A stretch of DNA of 64,000 bases. Source: Streptomyces sp. NK08204. GTDB lineage: Bacteria > Actinomycetota > Actinomycetes > Streptomycetales > Streptomycetaceae. The stretch lies in assembly GCF_020400585.1 (NCBI RefSeq), contig NZ_JAINVF010000029.1:31022-95021 (forward strand). The letters are read 5' to 3'. Positions 26,083 to 34,525 of the stretch are shown here, in pieces. The translations under genes and the position numbers were made by a program. The notes under the pieces are model-generated. The model did not search any database, was not told the DNA's origin, and saw only the letters and a program-made list of their open reading frames with translations. Numbering within the stretch: the stretch's first letter is position 1; the number at the start of each line of letters is the position of its first letter.

Positions 26083-27582
26083 TCAGTCGAGGGCCAGTGC
26101 GTGCGCGGCCGGGGAGAGGTGGTCGACCCGTGGCGGGTCGGCCTCGTCGTAGTGCGACCACCGCCGGATCTCCTGGCAGTCGGGGCGTACGAGCATCGCC
26201 CCGCCGGGTTGCAGCCCGAGGGCGTCGGCGGTGCCCTCGTCGAGCATGTGGGCGGTGAGTGGAATCGGCGCGGTGGCGATGGCCCCGGCATCGGTCCAGG
26301 GCTGCCCCGCCGGCCCGGCGAGCAGGGTGAGCCCGTCGCCGACCAGGTCGAGGGTGCATACCGGGTCGGCCGGTGCCGAGCCGCCGTCGGGTGCCGGAAG
26401 CCAGCGGTGCGCCAGCCGCCCGTTGAGGTCCCACGGCAGGGTCTCGGCGGCGGTAGCGGGCTCGGTGGGCGGTGCGGAGGAGAACTCCACGTTGTGCCTG
26501 CCGACCGGGCGGCGCTCGGTCTGGTAGGAGTCGAGCAGGTCGGCCGGTGCCCATCCCCGCAACACCCAGGCAAGCTTCCAGCCAAGGTCGAAGGCGTCCT
26601 GGATCGCGGTGTTCATGCCGGTGCCGCCCCGTGGCGTCATCCGGTGGGCCGCGTCGCCGATCAGGAAGCCGCGGCCCTCCCGATACCGCTCGGCGAGCAG
26701 GGCGGCGAGCGCGAAGGTGCTGAACCGCTCGATCCGCGGCCGCAGTGCGGCGATGCCCGCGGCGCGGGCCAGCAGCCCGGCCAGTTCGGCTTCTTCGAGG
26801 TCGGCCAGCCCGGCCTGGCCCGGTGCGCGTGTCCGCGCGAAGACCCATCGGTCCCCGTGGCCCCGGCGGCTGAGGAAGCCGGCGGCGTCCGGCCGGGTGA
26901 TCATGTAGATGGCAGGTTTCCGGTCCCCGGCAACGGCGTCGAGCGATGCCCGGAACTGCACCGACTCGTAGTCGCCGAGGTGATCCAGGCCTTCCATGGC
27001 GATGCCGAGCTGCTTGCGCACCGTGCTGTACGGGCCGTCCGCGCCGATCACGTAGCGCGCTTCGAGCAGATGGGTGGTCTCGGTCCGAAGGTCCAGCAGG
27101 GTGGCCCGGACACCGTTGTCGTCCTGGCGGAGCCCGGTCAGCTCGCATCCCAGCCGTACCGCTGCGGTGGGCATGGTGCGCAGATGGGCGAGCAGAACCG
27201 ACTCCATGTCGTCCTGCGGTGCCCAGGCCGGCTGGGTCGGGCTGATCACAGCCGCCTCGGCCCGTGTCGGGATGGCCATCGGTAATTCGCTGCCGGTGCC
27301 GGCGGTCAGCGACTCGGTCACGTAGGTGTACGCCTCGACATCGCTCGCCTTGGCGCGTATCGCAGCCTCAAGGCCCCATCGGCGCATCAGCTCCATCGTC
27401 CGGGTGCTGATCAACATGGCGCGTGACAGGGCCGATGCCTGCGCCCGCTTCTCGACGAGCAGTACGTCGATCCCGTAGCCGGCCAGGGTGATGCCGGCCA
27501 CCATGCCGGCCGGTCCGGCGCCCACGATGAGCACCTTGACCTGGTCCGGCAGTGATTGCCCCACTTGCCGTGATGCCGTCAT
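26083..27582 (-). CDS. FAD-dependent aromatic monooxygenase (PheA/TfdB type)
   Basis: The 499-residue flavin monooxygenase has a dinucleotide-binding motif near residue 20 (VLIVGAGPAGMVAG), the DG motif (YVIGADGPYSTVRKQLG) and the GD motif (GFLIGDAAHRMTPRGGTGMN) that binds the FAD ribityl chain. A C-terminal thioredoxin-like part follows. Relatives hydroxylate phenols and aromatic polyketides such as anthracyclines and rifamycin. A TTGACG-n18-TAGCGT promoter (minus strand) puts transcription at or next to the ATG at 27582, so the mRNA is probably leaderless. There is no aromatic PKS nearby, so either a tailoring role or xenobiotic oxidation (as in rifampicin-monooxygenase relatives) is possible. 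Confidence 0.93.
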   Translation of the reverse strand: MTASRQVGQSLPDQVKVLIVGAGPAGMVAGITLAGYGIDVLLVEKRAQASALSRAMLISTRTMELMRRWGLEAAIRAKASDVEAYTYVTESLTAGTGSELPMAIPTRAEAAVISPTQPAWAPQDDMESVLLAHLRTMPTAAVRLGCELTGLRQDDNGVRATLLDLRTETTHLLEARYVIGADGPYSTVRKQLGIAMEGLDHLGDYESVQFRASLDAVAGDRKPAIYMITRPDAAGFLSRRGHGDRWVFARTRAPGQAGLADLEEAELAGLLARAAGIAALRPRIERFSTFALAALLAERYREGRGFLIGDAAHRMTPRGGTGMNTAIQDAFDLGWKLAWVLRGWAPADLLDSYQTERRPVGRHNVEFSSAPPTEPATAAETLPWDLNGRLAHRWLPAPDGGSAPADPVCTLDLVGDGLTLLAGPAGQPWTDAGAIATAPIPLTAHMLDEGTADALGLQPGGAMLVRPDCQEIRRWSHYDEADPPRVDHLSPAAHALALD

Positions 27583-27590
27583 GGCGTCTG

Positions 27591-27620
27591 ACGCTAGGCA
27601 TCGCCGACGTACGCCGTCAA
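27591..27620 (-). promoter_or_regulatory. Promoter of the FAD monooxygenase
   Basis: On the minus strand: TTGACG (rc of 27615-27620), an 18-base spacer, TAGCGT (rc of 27591-27596), then eight bases to the ATG. Confidence 0.65.
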
Positions 27621-28060
27621 GGCGGCGATAGTCGTCGCCAAGTGAGCGCCAAGTCACCGGCAAGCAGCCGGTGATTGTATGAGAGGACTCATGCCGGGAT
27701 GGCAAAGGCTCCTTCAAAGGGAATGTAAAAACCGCGGCGGATCTGATGATCGAGACACCAGATGACCGAAAACGCCGTTGATTCCAAGTTCTTCGAGTAG
27801 GTCGCCGAAGTCGCCTGCAGGCGCCGCGAAGGGCGAGCAGCCGACCGCGTAGCTCGTGGACCGTGCCCGCGCCGAGCCCGCACCGACCGACGTCGGCCCG
27901 GTGGAAGTGCCGGCACCGCGCGACGATCCAAGATCTGCTCCGCCGGGTGGAAGCGGCCGGCCGCGCACCCATGTCACCGACACGGTGGGCACCGCCCCGG
28001 ACGGCCGAAGCCCAGTCCGCGGACGGAGCAGTTCCAGCCCACACCGAACGCACCAGCCAT
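27621..28060. other. Gene-free interval with a lower-G+C patch
   Basis: No supported gene. Around 27690-27800 the G+C is visibly lower than in the flanks. A minus-strand frame there reads FYIPFEGAF and similar, but it has no recognisable family or start. It could be a decayed, foreign-derived fragment. Confidence 0.4.
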
Positions 28061-28065
28061 CTGAA

Positions 28066-28128
28066 GGCGCCTCGCCTCACATTCCGGCGGGTTGTCCTGT
28101 CGTACCTGATGAGGCGAACACATCGTCC
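28066..28128 (+). promoter_or_regulatory. ECF-like promoter/operator motif, copy E (LUD gene)
   Basis: GCCTCACATTCCGG, TGTCGTA (28098-28104), a 19-base spacer and CGTCC (28124-28128). It is followed by a ~110-base leader and the intact LUD gene. Confidence 0.65.
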
Positions 28129-28242
28129 GACGAGCAGGAAGCTCAGGAAACACCACCACCAGCCTGTCCGTCCCCCGCGACCAGGCTCGGACGGCACCGC
28201 CTGCTCGTGCTGATCCACCACACACAACCAGTCAGGAGCACC

Positions 28243-28872
28243 ATGAACACCCCCGCGACGTCGCCACTGTTCACTGAACCGGCGCCCGCCGAGCGCCTGG
28301 AGCGGGTGGCCACCGCGCTGAAGGAGAAGAACTTCGCCGTCGAGATCCTCGATGACGCCGCCGCCGCGCGCAGCCGCGTCAAGGACCTGATTCCCGAGGG
28401 CGCCACTGTGTTCACCGGGGCCAGCGAGACCCTCCGACTGTCCGGTATCGATGGCGACCTCAACACCAGCGGGCGGTACGACTCCGTCAAGGCACGAAGC
28501 TCCTCCATGGACCGCGCCACCCAACTGACGGAGATCTGGAAGCTGCTCGCCTGCCCCGACGTCATCGTGGGCAGCGTCGCCGCGGTCACCGAGACCGGCT
28601 CCCTCGTGGTCGCCTCGGCCAGCGGTAGCCAGCTGGCCGGCTACGCGGGCGCCGCGCAGCGCGTGATCTGGGTCGTCGGAGCGCAGAAGGTGGTGCCCGA
28701 CCTGAGCACCGCGCTGCGCCGCATCGAAGACCACTGCGTCCCGCTGGAGGACGAGCGCTGCATGCAGGCCTACGGGGTGCCCAGTGCCCTCAACCGCATG
28801 CTCGTCCTCAACGCCGAACCGCACCCCGGGCGCGGCACCGTCCTGCTGCTCCGCGAAGCCATCGGATTCTGA
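28243..28872 (+). CDS. LUD-domain protein (LutC-like)
   Basis: The 209-residue product matches the LUD (lactate utilisation) fold: AERLERVATALKEKNFAVEI, the VFTGASETL loop, DVIVGSVAAVTETGSLV, VIWVVGAQKVVPDL and the C-terminal GRGTVLLLREAIGF. LutC-type proteins take part in lactate oxidation with LutA/LutB, but neither partner is here, so the role of this stand-alone copy is unknown. ATG 28243 is preceded by CAGGAG; GTG 28207 is in frame upstream. It shares promoter and leader with the KASIII gene at 16123-17181. Confidence 0.88.
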   Translation: MNTPATSPLFTEPAPAERLERVATALKEKNFAVEILDDAAAARSRVKDLIPEGATVFTGASETLRLSGIDGDLNTSGRYDSVKARSSSMDRATQLTEIWKLLACPDVIVGSVAAVTETGSLVVASASGSQLAGYAGAAQRVIWVVGAQKVVPDLSTALRRIEDHCVPLEDERCMQAYGVPSALNRMLVLNAEPHPGRGTVLLLREAIGF

Positions 28873-29143
28873 CGACACCGTGGGTGAGCGCGGCGTCAGT
28901 CCGTGCGATCCCGGCCTGGTGAACACCGGCACGAGGGCTTCTCAGCCCAGGCGGGGACCGGTGACCGGTTGGTGGACCAGGCCGGACGGGCGTGCCGGCG
29001 TCGCAGGTCCCGGATGCTCGGGCCGAGAAGCCGCTGGAGGAGACGGGGCGGCATGACCGGCGGTCCCGTTCTCCCGCCGACTGCGCTGATGGCCCGTCAG
29101 GCGCCCGCGCCCGCGCGCCGTATCCCCGGAGGGTCATGACAAG

Positions 29144-29460
29144 GTGATGCGGCAGGCGAAGCCGGCGGAGCACCTGCCGGCGGACGGCGCTGTGCGGGTG
29201 AAGGTCATGGCGGCCATGGCGATCAGCCGGGCGGGGCACCGGCCGGCCGTGGGGCCCGCCACAGCACTGTTCGGGCGCCCTGCGGTCCCGACGGCGCTGC
29301 CGGCAGGACTGCGGGCGGCCCGTGCCGGAGTCGGCGGGTCTGCGCGGTGGACGGCACCACGCTGCTGGTGCCCGACACCGAGGACAACGCTGCGGCGTTC
29401 GGCAAGCCCGGCGACGACCGGGGCGCCGGGGCGCTGCCCCCGGACCCGCGCAGCCACCGG
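29144..29460 (+). pseudogene. IS4-family transposase remnant
   Basis: One frame reads VKVMAAMAISRAG, and another then reads AVDGTTLLVPDTEDNAAAFGKPGDDRG, which is the first catalytic block (VDGT...PDTxxNAAAFG) of actinobacterial IS4-type transposases. The frames do not connect, the rest of the enzyme is missing, and no terminal inverted repeats are visible. The neighbouring 28873-29143 and 29461-29916 hold no supported gene. Confidence 0.65.
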
Positions 29461-29916
29461 CGCGGACCCGCTGCGGGAGACGGGCGACTCATCCCGGTGC
29501 AGGTGGTGGAGCAGACCCTGGACCGCGCCCCGCCGACCACGCCCCGCCGACCGCGGCCTCACCGCCCCACCGCCCCACCACCCACCGAAGTCACCGTCCC
29601 CGATCCGACCGAGGAACGCGGAATGCCGCAGGTCGTGCACTGTCCAGAGCCGGACGAGGGGCTTCGCGCCGGCGCCGCCCGGAGGCACGGGAACTGGAGC
29701 GGCGAGCGGTGGACGCCGTACACCCCACGAGGCGGCGATCCCGGTCGGAGCCGCACGCCATGAGCACGTTCGACCCCGACCGCGTGCCCGGCACCGCCGA
29801 GGGCCCGGTCGAGGCCCGGTCGCCTGCGCCGAGCGGTGGACCGAGGCGGGCGCGGTGATGCGCCTGATCCAGCACGTTCCGGTTGATCCACCGTAGGAAC
29901 ACCAGGAGGGACGACC

Positions 29917-30693
29917 ATGTCTGATCTGCAGAACAAAGTAGTGATCGTGACGGGTGGCTCCGGCGGGCTGGGCGCCGCGACGGCCTCCTGCATGGCCCGA
30001 GCCGGGGCCAGGGTGGTGCTCACCGGCCGGGACAGCGAGGAAGGCGAGAAGGCCGCCGCCAGAACCGGGGGTGTGTTCCTCCGCCACGACGTGACCAGCG
30101 AGGACGACTGGCGGGCCGTGGTGGAAACGACGGTAGACCGCTACGGCCGGGTCGACGGCCTCGTCAACAACGCCGGGATCGACTCCTGGTCACTGATCGA
30201 GAACGAGACGCTGGAGCAGTTCGAACGCGTCCTGAAGGTCAACCTGACCGGGGTGTTCCTCGGGCTGAGGGCGGTCATCGCGCCGATGAAGGTGGCCGGC
30301 GGCGGCTCGATCGTCAACATCGGCTCCGCCACGGGTATGACCGGGCACCCCATGACCTCGGGGTACGGGGCGTCCAAGTGGGGTGTCCGCGGCCTCACCA
30401 AGACGGCGGCGGTGGAGCTGGGCCGCTACCGGATTCGTGTGAACTCCGTTCATCCCGGCCTGGTGCATACCCCGATGACCGAGGCCCACGGTGTGCGGCC
30501 CGGCGAGGGCAACTTCCCGCTGGCCCCGCTGGGCCGGGTCGGAGTGCCGGACGAGATCGGCGAGGCGGTGTCCTTCCTCATCTCCGATGCGGCCGCGTAC
30601 ATGACTGGCGCGGATATCGCCGTGGACGGCGGCTGGACGGCCGGGGAGAACACCATGATGCAGTACGCCGACGCCCCCGGCAGCACCACCTGA
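29917..30693 (+). CDS. SDR-family oxidoreductase (3-alpha/7-alpha-HSD type)
   Basis: The 258-residue classical short-chain dehydrogenase has the cofactor motif VTGGSGGLG, NNAG, catalytic Ser in NIGSATGMTG, and YGASKWG (YxxxK). The C-terminal GADIAVDGGWTAGEN is typical of hydroxysteroid-type SDRs. AGGAGGGACGACC lies before the ATG. The tail has two methionines and an Ala/Pro-rich end. It stands alone between an IS4 relic and the ScyD-like gene. The substrate is unknown. Confidence 0.95.
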   Translation: MSDLQNKVVIVTGGSGGLGAATASCMARAGARVVLTGRDSEEGEKAAARTGGVFLRHDVTSEDDWRAVVETTVDRYGRVDGLVNNAGIDSWSLIENETLEQFERVLKVNLTGVFLGLRAVIAPMKVAGGGSIVNIGSATGMTGHPMTSGYGASKWGVRGLTKTAAVELGRYRIRVNSVHPGLVHTPMTEAHGVRPGEGNFPLAPLGRVGVPDEIGEAVSFLISDAAAYMTGADIAVDGGWTAGENTMMQYADAPGSTT

Positions 30694-30954
30694 CGCACCG
30701 CCACGCCCGTACGGCTCGCGGCCGGCTGAGCGGTGCAGCGTCCGGACGGAGCGGGTGCTGGAGCCGGCCCTGGAGGAGGGGGGATCACCGGTCACCTCGG
30801 CTGTGAAGAAAATGGGGCGGTGCGGAGAAGACCGCACGAGCCGCACCTGGCCGAGGTGTACGGTGCGGAGGTCCCGAAGGGGGAGACGCTCACGCCGGGC
30901 GCTCACACCCGTCTGCCCCGCCGGCCCGGGGCCACTTCCCCCACGGGGCTGTCC

Positions 30955-30981
30955 TTGACAACCAAGATCAACCGTTAATAT
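30955..30981 (+). promoter_or_regulatory. Consensus-like -35/-10 promoter
   Basis: TTGACA (30955-30960) and TAATAT (30976-30981) with a 15-base spacer. It is unusually consensus-like for this genome and lies ~250 bases before the ScyD-like gene. The short spacer lowers certainty. The 30694-31230 interval has no other supported gene. Confidence 0.45.
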
Positions 30982-31230
30982 TGACGCACCCGGTCGTACG
31001 GCTCTTCCAGCCCCTGACCTGCCTCCCGGCTCGCAGTCGCTGCGCACCGCCAAGTCGGCGCCAACCTGAGCGACAGTCAAGACCAAGCCCCATGATCAAT
31101 GCTGAGGTGCCAGAACCAGCAGCAGTGGGGCGGGTCATACCGCACCAGTGCGGGCCGGTCCCGGTGAGTTCTGTCGTGAATGCCAGTCATCAGTCGTGGA
31201 TTCACTTGAACCGGAGGGAATGAGGCCAAG

Positions 31231-32421
31231 ATGCGGCGTCTCAAAACGAGCCGGACGCTTGCCGCCGGTGTGGCGGCAGCAGCAGCGCTCGTCGGCCTGG
31301 GAGCCGGACCATCGGGGCAGGCGGCGGAGGCCGCCACCCCATCGCCCAATCTGACCAGTCATCTCACCAGCGACGCGCCGGTCACCATTGTGGCCAGCGG
31401 CCTGAACTCGCCCAGGAGCCTGGCGTGGGGACCTCACGGTCACCTCCTGGTCTCCGAGGTCGGAAGCGCCCCGCAGACCTGCATGGGCACCGGCTACGAC
31501 ACCACATGCTACGGCTTCACCGGGTCGGTCGCAGACGTTTCGTCCGGCACGCCCGTACGGATCGCCGAAGGGCTGGCCTCCAACTTCAACGAGGAAGAGG
31601 TCGTCGGACCCAACGGCCTGGCCTTCTCCGACGGCTCCGCGTACGTGCTGGAGACGGGCTCGCCCGAGAGCGTCCCGTCCAGCCTGCCCGAGGACCTGCA
31701 GGCGCCGCTGAAGAAGCAGTACGGAGGGCTGCTGAAGATCAGCGACGGCCAGGTGTCCGAGGTGGCGAACCCCGGTGCGGCCGACTACCAGTGGACGCTG
31801 GAACACAAGATGCCCGCCGACTACCCCCGGGCCAACCCGTACGCGCTCGTCGCGAAGCCGCATGGCGGCTTCTACCTGGTGGACGCCGGCTCGAACACGC
31901 TGGACGAGGTCGACCGGGACGGCAACGTCCGGGTCCTCGCATACGTGCCCGGCACCTCGGCCGGCCACGACGCCGTGCCGACCTGCGTCGCCGTCGGCCC
32001 GGACGGCGGCGTCTACGTGGGCGGGATCACCGGACACGACAGCTCCGCCACCGACGCCAGCGTGTACCGGTACTCGCCCAAGAGCCACCGCATGACGCTG
32101 TGGCAGAGCGGCTTCAGCGCCATCAACGGCTGCGGCTTCGGCGCCAACGGCGACTTCTACGTCACCGAACTCGACACCACCGGCTTCCTGCCGACCGGCG
32201 ACCCCGACGGCGTGGTCATCCAGATCAACCACCACGACAACTCCCGTACCGTCCTCGGAGAGGGGAAGCTGTTCGCGCCTGCGGGATTCCTCGCGGGCCC
32301 CGACGGCTCCATCTACGTGGCGAACAAGACCATGATGTGGCCGGCCTGCACGGACGCGCCGGCCTGCACCTCCTCGTCGGACGTCACGGCCAGTGACGGC
32401 GAGATCGTCAAGATCGGCTGA
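31231..32421 (+). CDS. Secreted ScyD/ScyE-family beta-propeller protein
   Basis: The 396-residue product starts with a signal peptide (KTSRTLAAGVAAAAALVGLG, with an AEA-type cleavage region). NHL/YVTN-like propeller repeats follow: GLNSPRSLAWGPHGHLLVSE, VVGPNGLAFS, NPYALVAKPHGGFYLVDAGS, PTCVAVGPDGGVYVGG and GFLAGPDGSIYVAN. The family is named after ScyD and ScyE, secreted proteins of the cyanobacterial scytonemin gene cluster, but homologues are widespread in actinomycetes. No enzymatic residues can be assigned. It is separated from the following operon by a very strong terminator. Start 31231 lies after GGAGGGAATGAGG. Confidence 0.85.
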   Translation: MRRLKTSRTLAAGVAAAAALVGLGAGPSGQAAEAATPSPNLTSHLTSDAPVTIVASGLNSPRSLAWGPHGHLLVSEVGSAPQTCMGTGYDTTCYGFTGSVADVSSGTPVRIAEGLASNFNEEEVVGPNGLAFSDGSAYVLETGSPESVPSSLPEDLQAPLKKQYGGLLKISDGQVSEVANPGAADYQWTLEHKMPADYPRANPYALVAKPHGGFYLVDAGSNTLDEVDRDGNVRVLAYVPGTSAGHDAVPTCVAVGPDGGVYVGGITGHDSSATDASVYRYSPKSHRMTLWQSGFSAINGCGFGANGDFYVTELDTTGFLPTGDPDGVVIQINHHDNSRTVLGEGKLFAPAGFLAGPDGSIYVANKTMMWPACTDAPACTSSSDVTASDGEIVKIG

Positions 32422-32436
32422 TCCCGTCCGGTCGTC

Positions 32437-32480
32437 CCGCCGCGGGCCGGGCCAGGCATGCCCGGCCCGGCCCGCGGCGG
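32437..32480 (+). terminator. Strong intrinsic-type hairpin, 17-bp arms
   Basis: 32437-32453 pairs perfectly with 32464-32480, loop 32454-32463. It lies 16 bases after the ScyD-like stop and insulates the next operon. Confidence 0.85.
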
Positions 32481-32531
32481 CACCGTCAATCCGCAGGACC
32501 CATCCGCTGTGTTCGTGATCGGAGGACATGC

Positions 32532-33674
32532 GTGCGTGCTGGCATCTGGCTCATCGGCGCCCGAGGATCCGTCGCCACCACCAGCGTGGTCGGAGCGCTC
32601 GCGCTGCGTGCCGGTCTGGCCGACCCGGTGGGCTGCGTGACCGCCCACCCCGCGCTGGACGTCTCGGCGCTGCCCGGCCTCGGCGACCTGGTCTTCGGCG
32701 GTCACGACGTGACCACGGTCCCGGTGGCCAAGAAGGCCGAGCAACTCGCCGCCGCCGGCATCGTGCCGGCCCGGCTGGTGCAGGCACTGGAGCCGGAACT
32801 CGACGAGGTGGAGGCGAACCTGCGGCACGCCCCGACCGGCGCCACCCAGGCCGAGACCGCCACCCTGATCGCCGCTGACATCAAGGCGTTCGCCACGCGG
32901 CACGGCCTCGACCGGGTCGTGGTGGTCAACGTGTCCTCCACCGAACCCGCGCCCCCACCCCACCCCGCGCACGCCGACCTCACCGCGCTGACCGCCGCGC
33001 TGACCGCCCCGGGCAGGGTGCTGCCGCCCAGCTCGCTGTACGCCTACGCGGCGTTCGACAGCGGCTGCCCGTACGTGGACTTCACCCCCTCCACCGGAGC
33101 CCGGCTGCCCGCGCTGGCCCAACTCGCCGCCGAACGCGGCCTGCCCTACGCCGGCCACGACGGCAAGACCGGCGAGACGCTGCTGAAGTCGGTGCTCGCG
33201 CCCATGTTCGCGATGCGCAACCTCACGGTCCGCTCCTGGTCGGGAATCAACCTGCTCGGCGGCGGAGACGGCGCCAGCCTGACGAACCCGCAGGCCAACG
33301 CCGCCAAGGCGGCCAGCAAGCAGCGGGTGCTGCGCGAGACCCTCGGGTACGAGCCCGACGGCGACACCCGCATCGACTACGTGGCCGACATCGGCGACTT
33401 CAAGACGGCGTGGGACCTGGTCACCTTCGAAGGCTTCCTCGGCACCGGCATGTGCCTGCAGTTCACCTGGCAGGGCTGCGACTCCGCCCTTGCAGCCCCG
33501 CTCGTCCTCGACCTCGCCCGGATCACCCTGGCAGCGCACGCGGCCGGGCACACGGGGCCGCTGGCGTCGCTCGCGTACTTCTTCAAGGACCCGCTGGGCG
33601 ACGCCGACCACGCGCTGCACGCCCAGTGGGAGTCGTTACGCACGTACCTGGCCGGACTCGGCGGCGGCCGATGA
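32532..33674 (+). CDS. Inositol-3-phosphate synthase-like cyclase of the Ebo-type operon
   Basis: The 380-residue product has the MIPS layout: N-terminal NAD site (IWLIGARGSVATTSVVG), VVVVNVSSTEP, the conserved GHDGKTGETLLKSVLAPMFA block, WSGINLLGGGDG and the C-terminal SYFFK-type block ASLAYFFKDPLG. MIPS isomerises glucose-6-phosphate to inositol-3-phosphate with bound NAD. Start GTG 32532 follows GGAGG at 32521-32525. It is the first gene of a fully overlapping seven-gene operon. In other Ebo clusters the cyclase gene is EboD, a sugar-phosphate cyclase of the dehydroquinate-synthase fold, so this appears to be a non-homologous substitute. The product may therefore be a cyclitol phosphate other than plain inositol-P. 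Confidence 0.9.
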   Translation: MRAGIWLIGARGSVATTSVVGALALRAGLADPVGCVTAHPALDVSALPGLGDLVFGGHDVTTVPVAKKAEQLAAAGIVPARLVQALEPELDEVEANLRHAPTGATQAETATLIAADIKAFATRHGLDRVVVVNVSSTEPAPPPHPAHADLTALTAALTAPGRVLPPSSLYAYAAFDSGCPYVDFTPSTGARLPALAQLAAERGLPYAGHDGKTGETLLKSVLAPMFAMRNLTVRSWSGINLLGGGDGASLTNPQANAAKAASKQRVLRETLGYEPDGDTRIDYVADIGDFKTAWDLVTFEGFLGTGMCLQFTWQGCDSALAAPLVLDLARITLAAHAAGHTGPLASLAYFFKDPLGDADHALHAQWESLRTYLAGLGGGR

Positions 33675-34525
33675 CCACGCCGCGGGACGTCATGGAGCTG
33701 GTCCGCGCCCCCGCGGCGCTGTCGGTGCCCGGGGACGCCGTGGCCGGCGCCGCCGCCGCGAGCGCCCTCGGGCCGCGTACCGCCGCCCTGTCCGCGGCCG
33801 CGGTCTGCCTGTACTGGGCGGGGATGGCGGCCAACGACTGGGCGGACCGGGACCTGGACGCCGACGAGCGCCCCGACCGGCCGATTCCCTCCGGCCGGGT
33901 GACGGCAGGCGCCGCACTGGGCGTCGCGGCCGGGCTCAGCGCGGCCGGCCTCGCACTGGCCGCACTGTCCGGCGGGCGCCGGGCCCTCGCGGTGGCGGTG
34001 CCGCTGACCGGCGCGGTGTGGGCCTACGACCTGAAGCTGAAGGACACCGCGGCCGGCCCGGCCGCCATGGCCACCTGCCGCGGACTCGACGTCCTCCTCG
34101 GCGCGAGCGCACGCCGGGGCGGCTGGCGGCGCGCGCTCGCGCCGGCGCTCACCGTCGCGGCGCACACGTACACGGTCACCGCCCTCTCCCGCAGGGAAGT
34201 GACCGGCGGCAGCCGCCTGTTGCCGGGTGCGACGCTGGTCGGGACCGCCGGGATCGCCCTCGCAGCCTCCGGCCGGGCGCCGCGGCCCGGGCTGGCCCGG
34301 TCGCTGGCCGCCTGGTACGCCGCCGGCTACGGGGACGCCCAGGTCCGGGCGCTGGCCACGCCGGACGCCGGCAGCGTACGGGCGGCGGTCGCGGCCGGGA
34401 TCACCGGTCTGCCGGCGCTGCAAGGAGCGCTCGTCGCGCGCTCCGCGCGGCCCGCCGCCGCTGCGGTGGTGGCCGCCTGCGCACCGCTCGGCCGGGCCCT
34501 GGCCAGCCGGGTGTCGCCGACATGA
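33671..34525 (+). CDS. eboC: UbiA-family prenyltransferase (EboC-like)
   Basis: The 284-residue polytopic membrane protein has the first aspartate-rich motif NDWADRDLDADERPDRP and a weaker second motif (YDLKLKDTAAGP). Hydrophobic helices rich in Ala/Leu fill the rest. UbiA enzymes move prenyl or related groups onto acceptors at the membrane. In Ebo operons EboC is the UbiA member, needed in cyanobacteria for export of the scytonemin precursor. The ATG overlaps the cyclase stop (ATGA). The presumed acceptor is the cyclitol phosphate made by the upstream gene; that is inference from order. Confidence 0.88.
   Translation: MTTPRDVMELVRAPAALSVPGDAVAGAAAASALGPRTAALSAAAVCLYWAGMAANDWADRDLDADERPDRPIPSGRVTAGAALGVAAGLSAAGLALAALSGGRRALAVAVPLTGAVWAYDLKLKDTAAGPAAMATCRGLDVLLGASARRGGWRRALAPALTVAAHTYTVTALSRREVTGGSRLLPGATLVGTAGIALAASGRAPRPGLARSLAAWYAAGYGDAQVRALATPDAGSVRAAVAAGITGLPALQGALVARSARPAAAAVVAACAPLGRALASRVSPT

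Noticed and set aside
25497..26585. Open frame on the minus strand across the terminator and monooxygenase
   Set aside because: Composition is Pro/Arg/Ser-rich, it overlaps a well-supported gene in another frame, and it shows no domain.
27689..27931. Minus-strand 80-codon frame in the lower-G+C patch
   Set aside because: The hydrophobic end looks protein-like, but there is no family, start context or conservation evidence visible.
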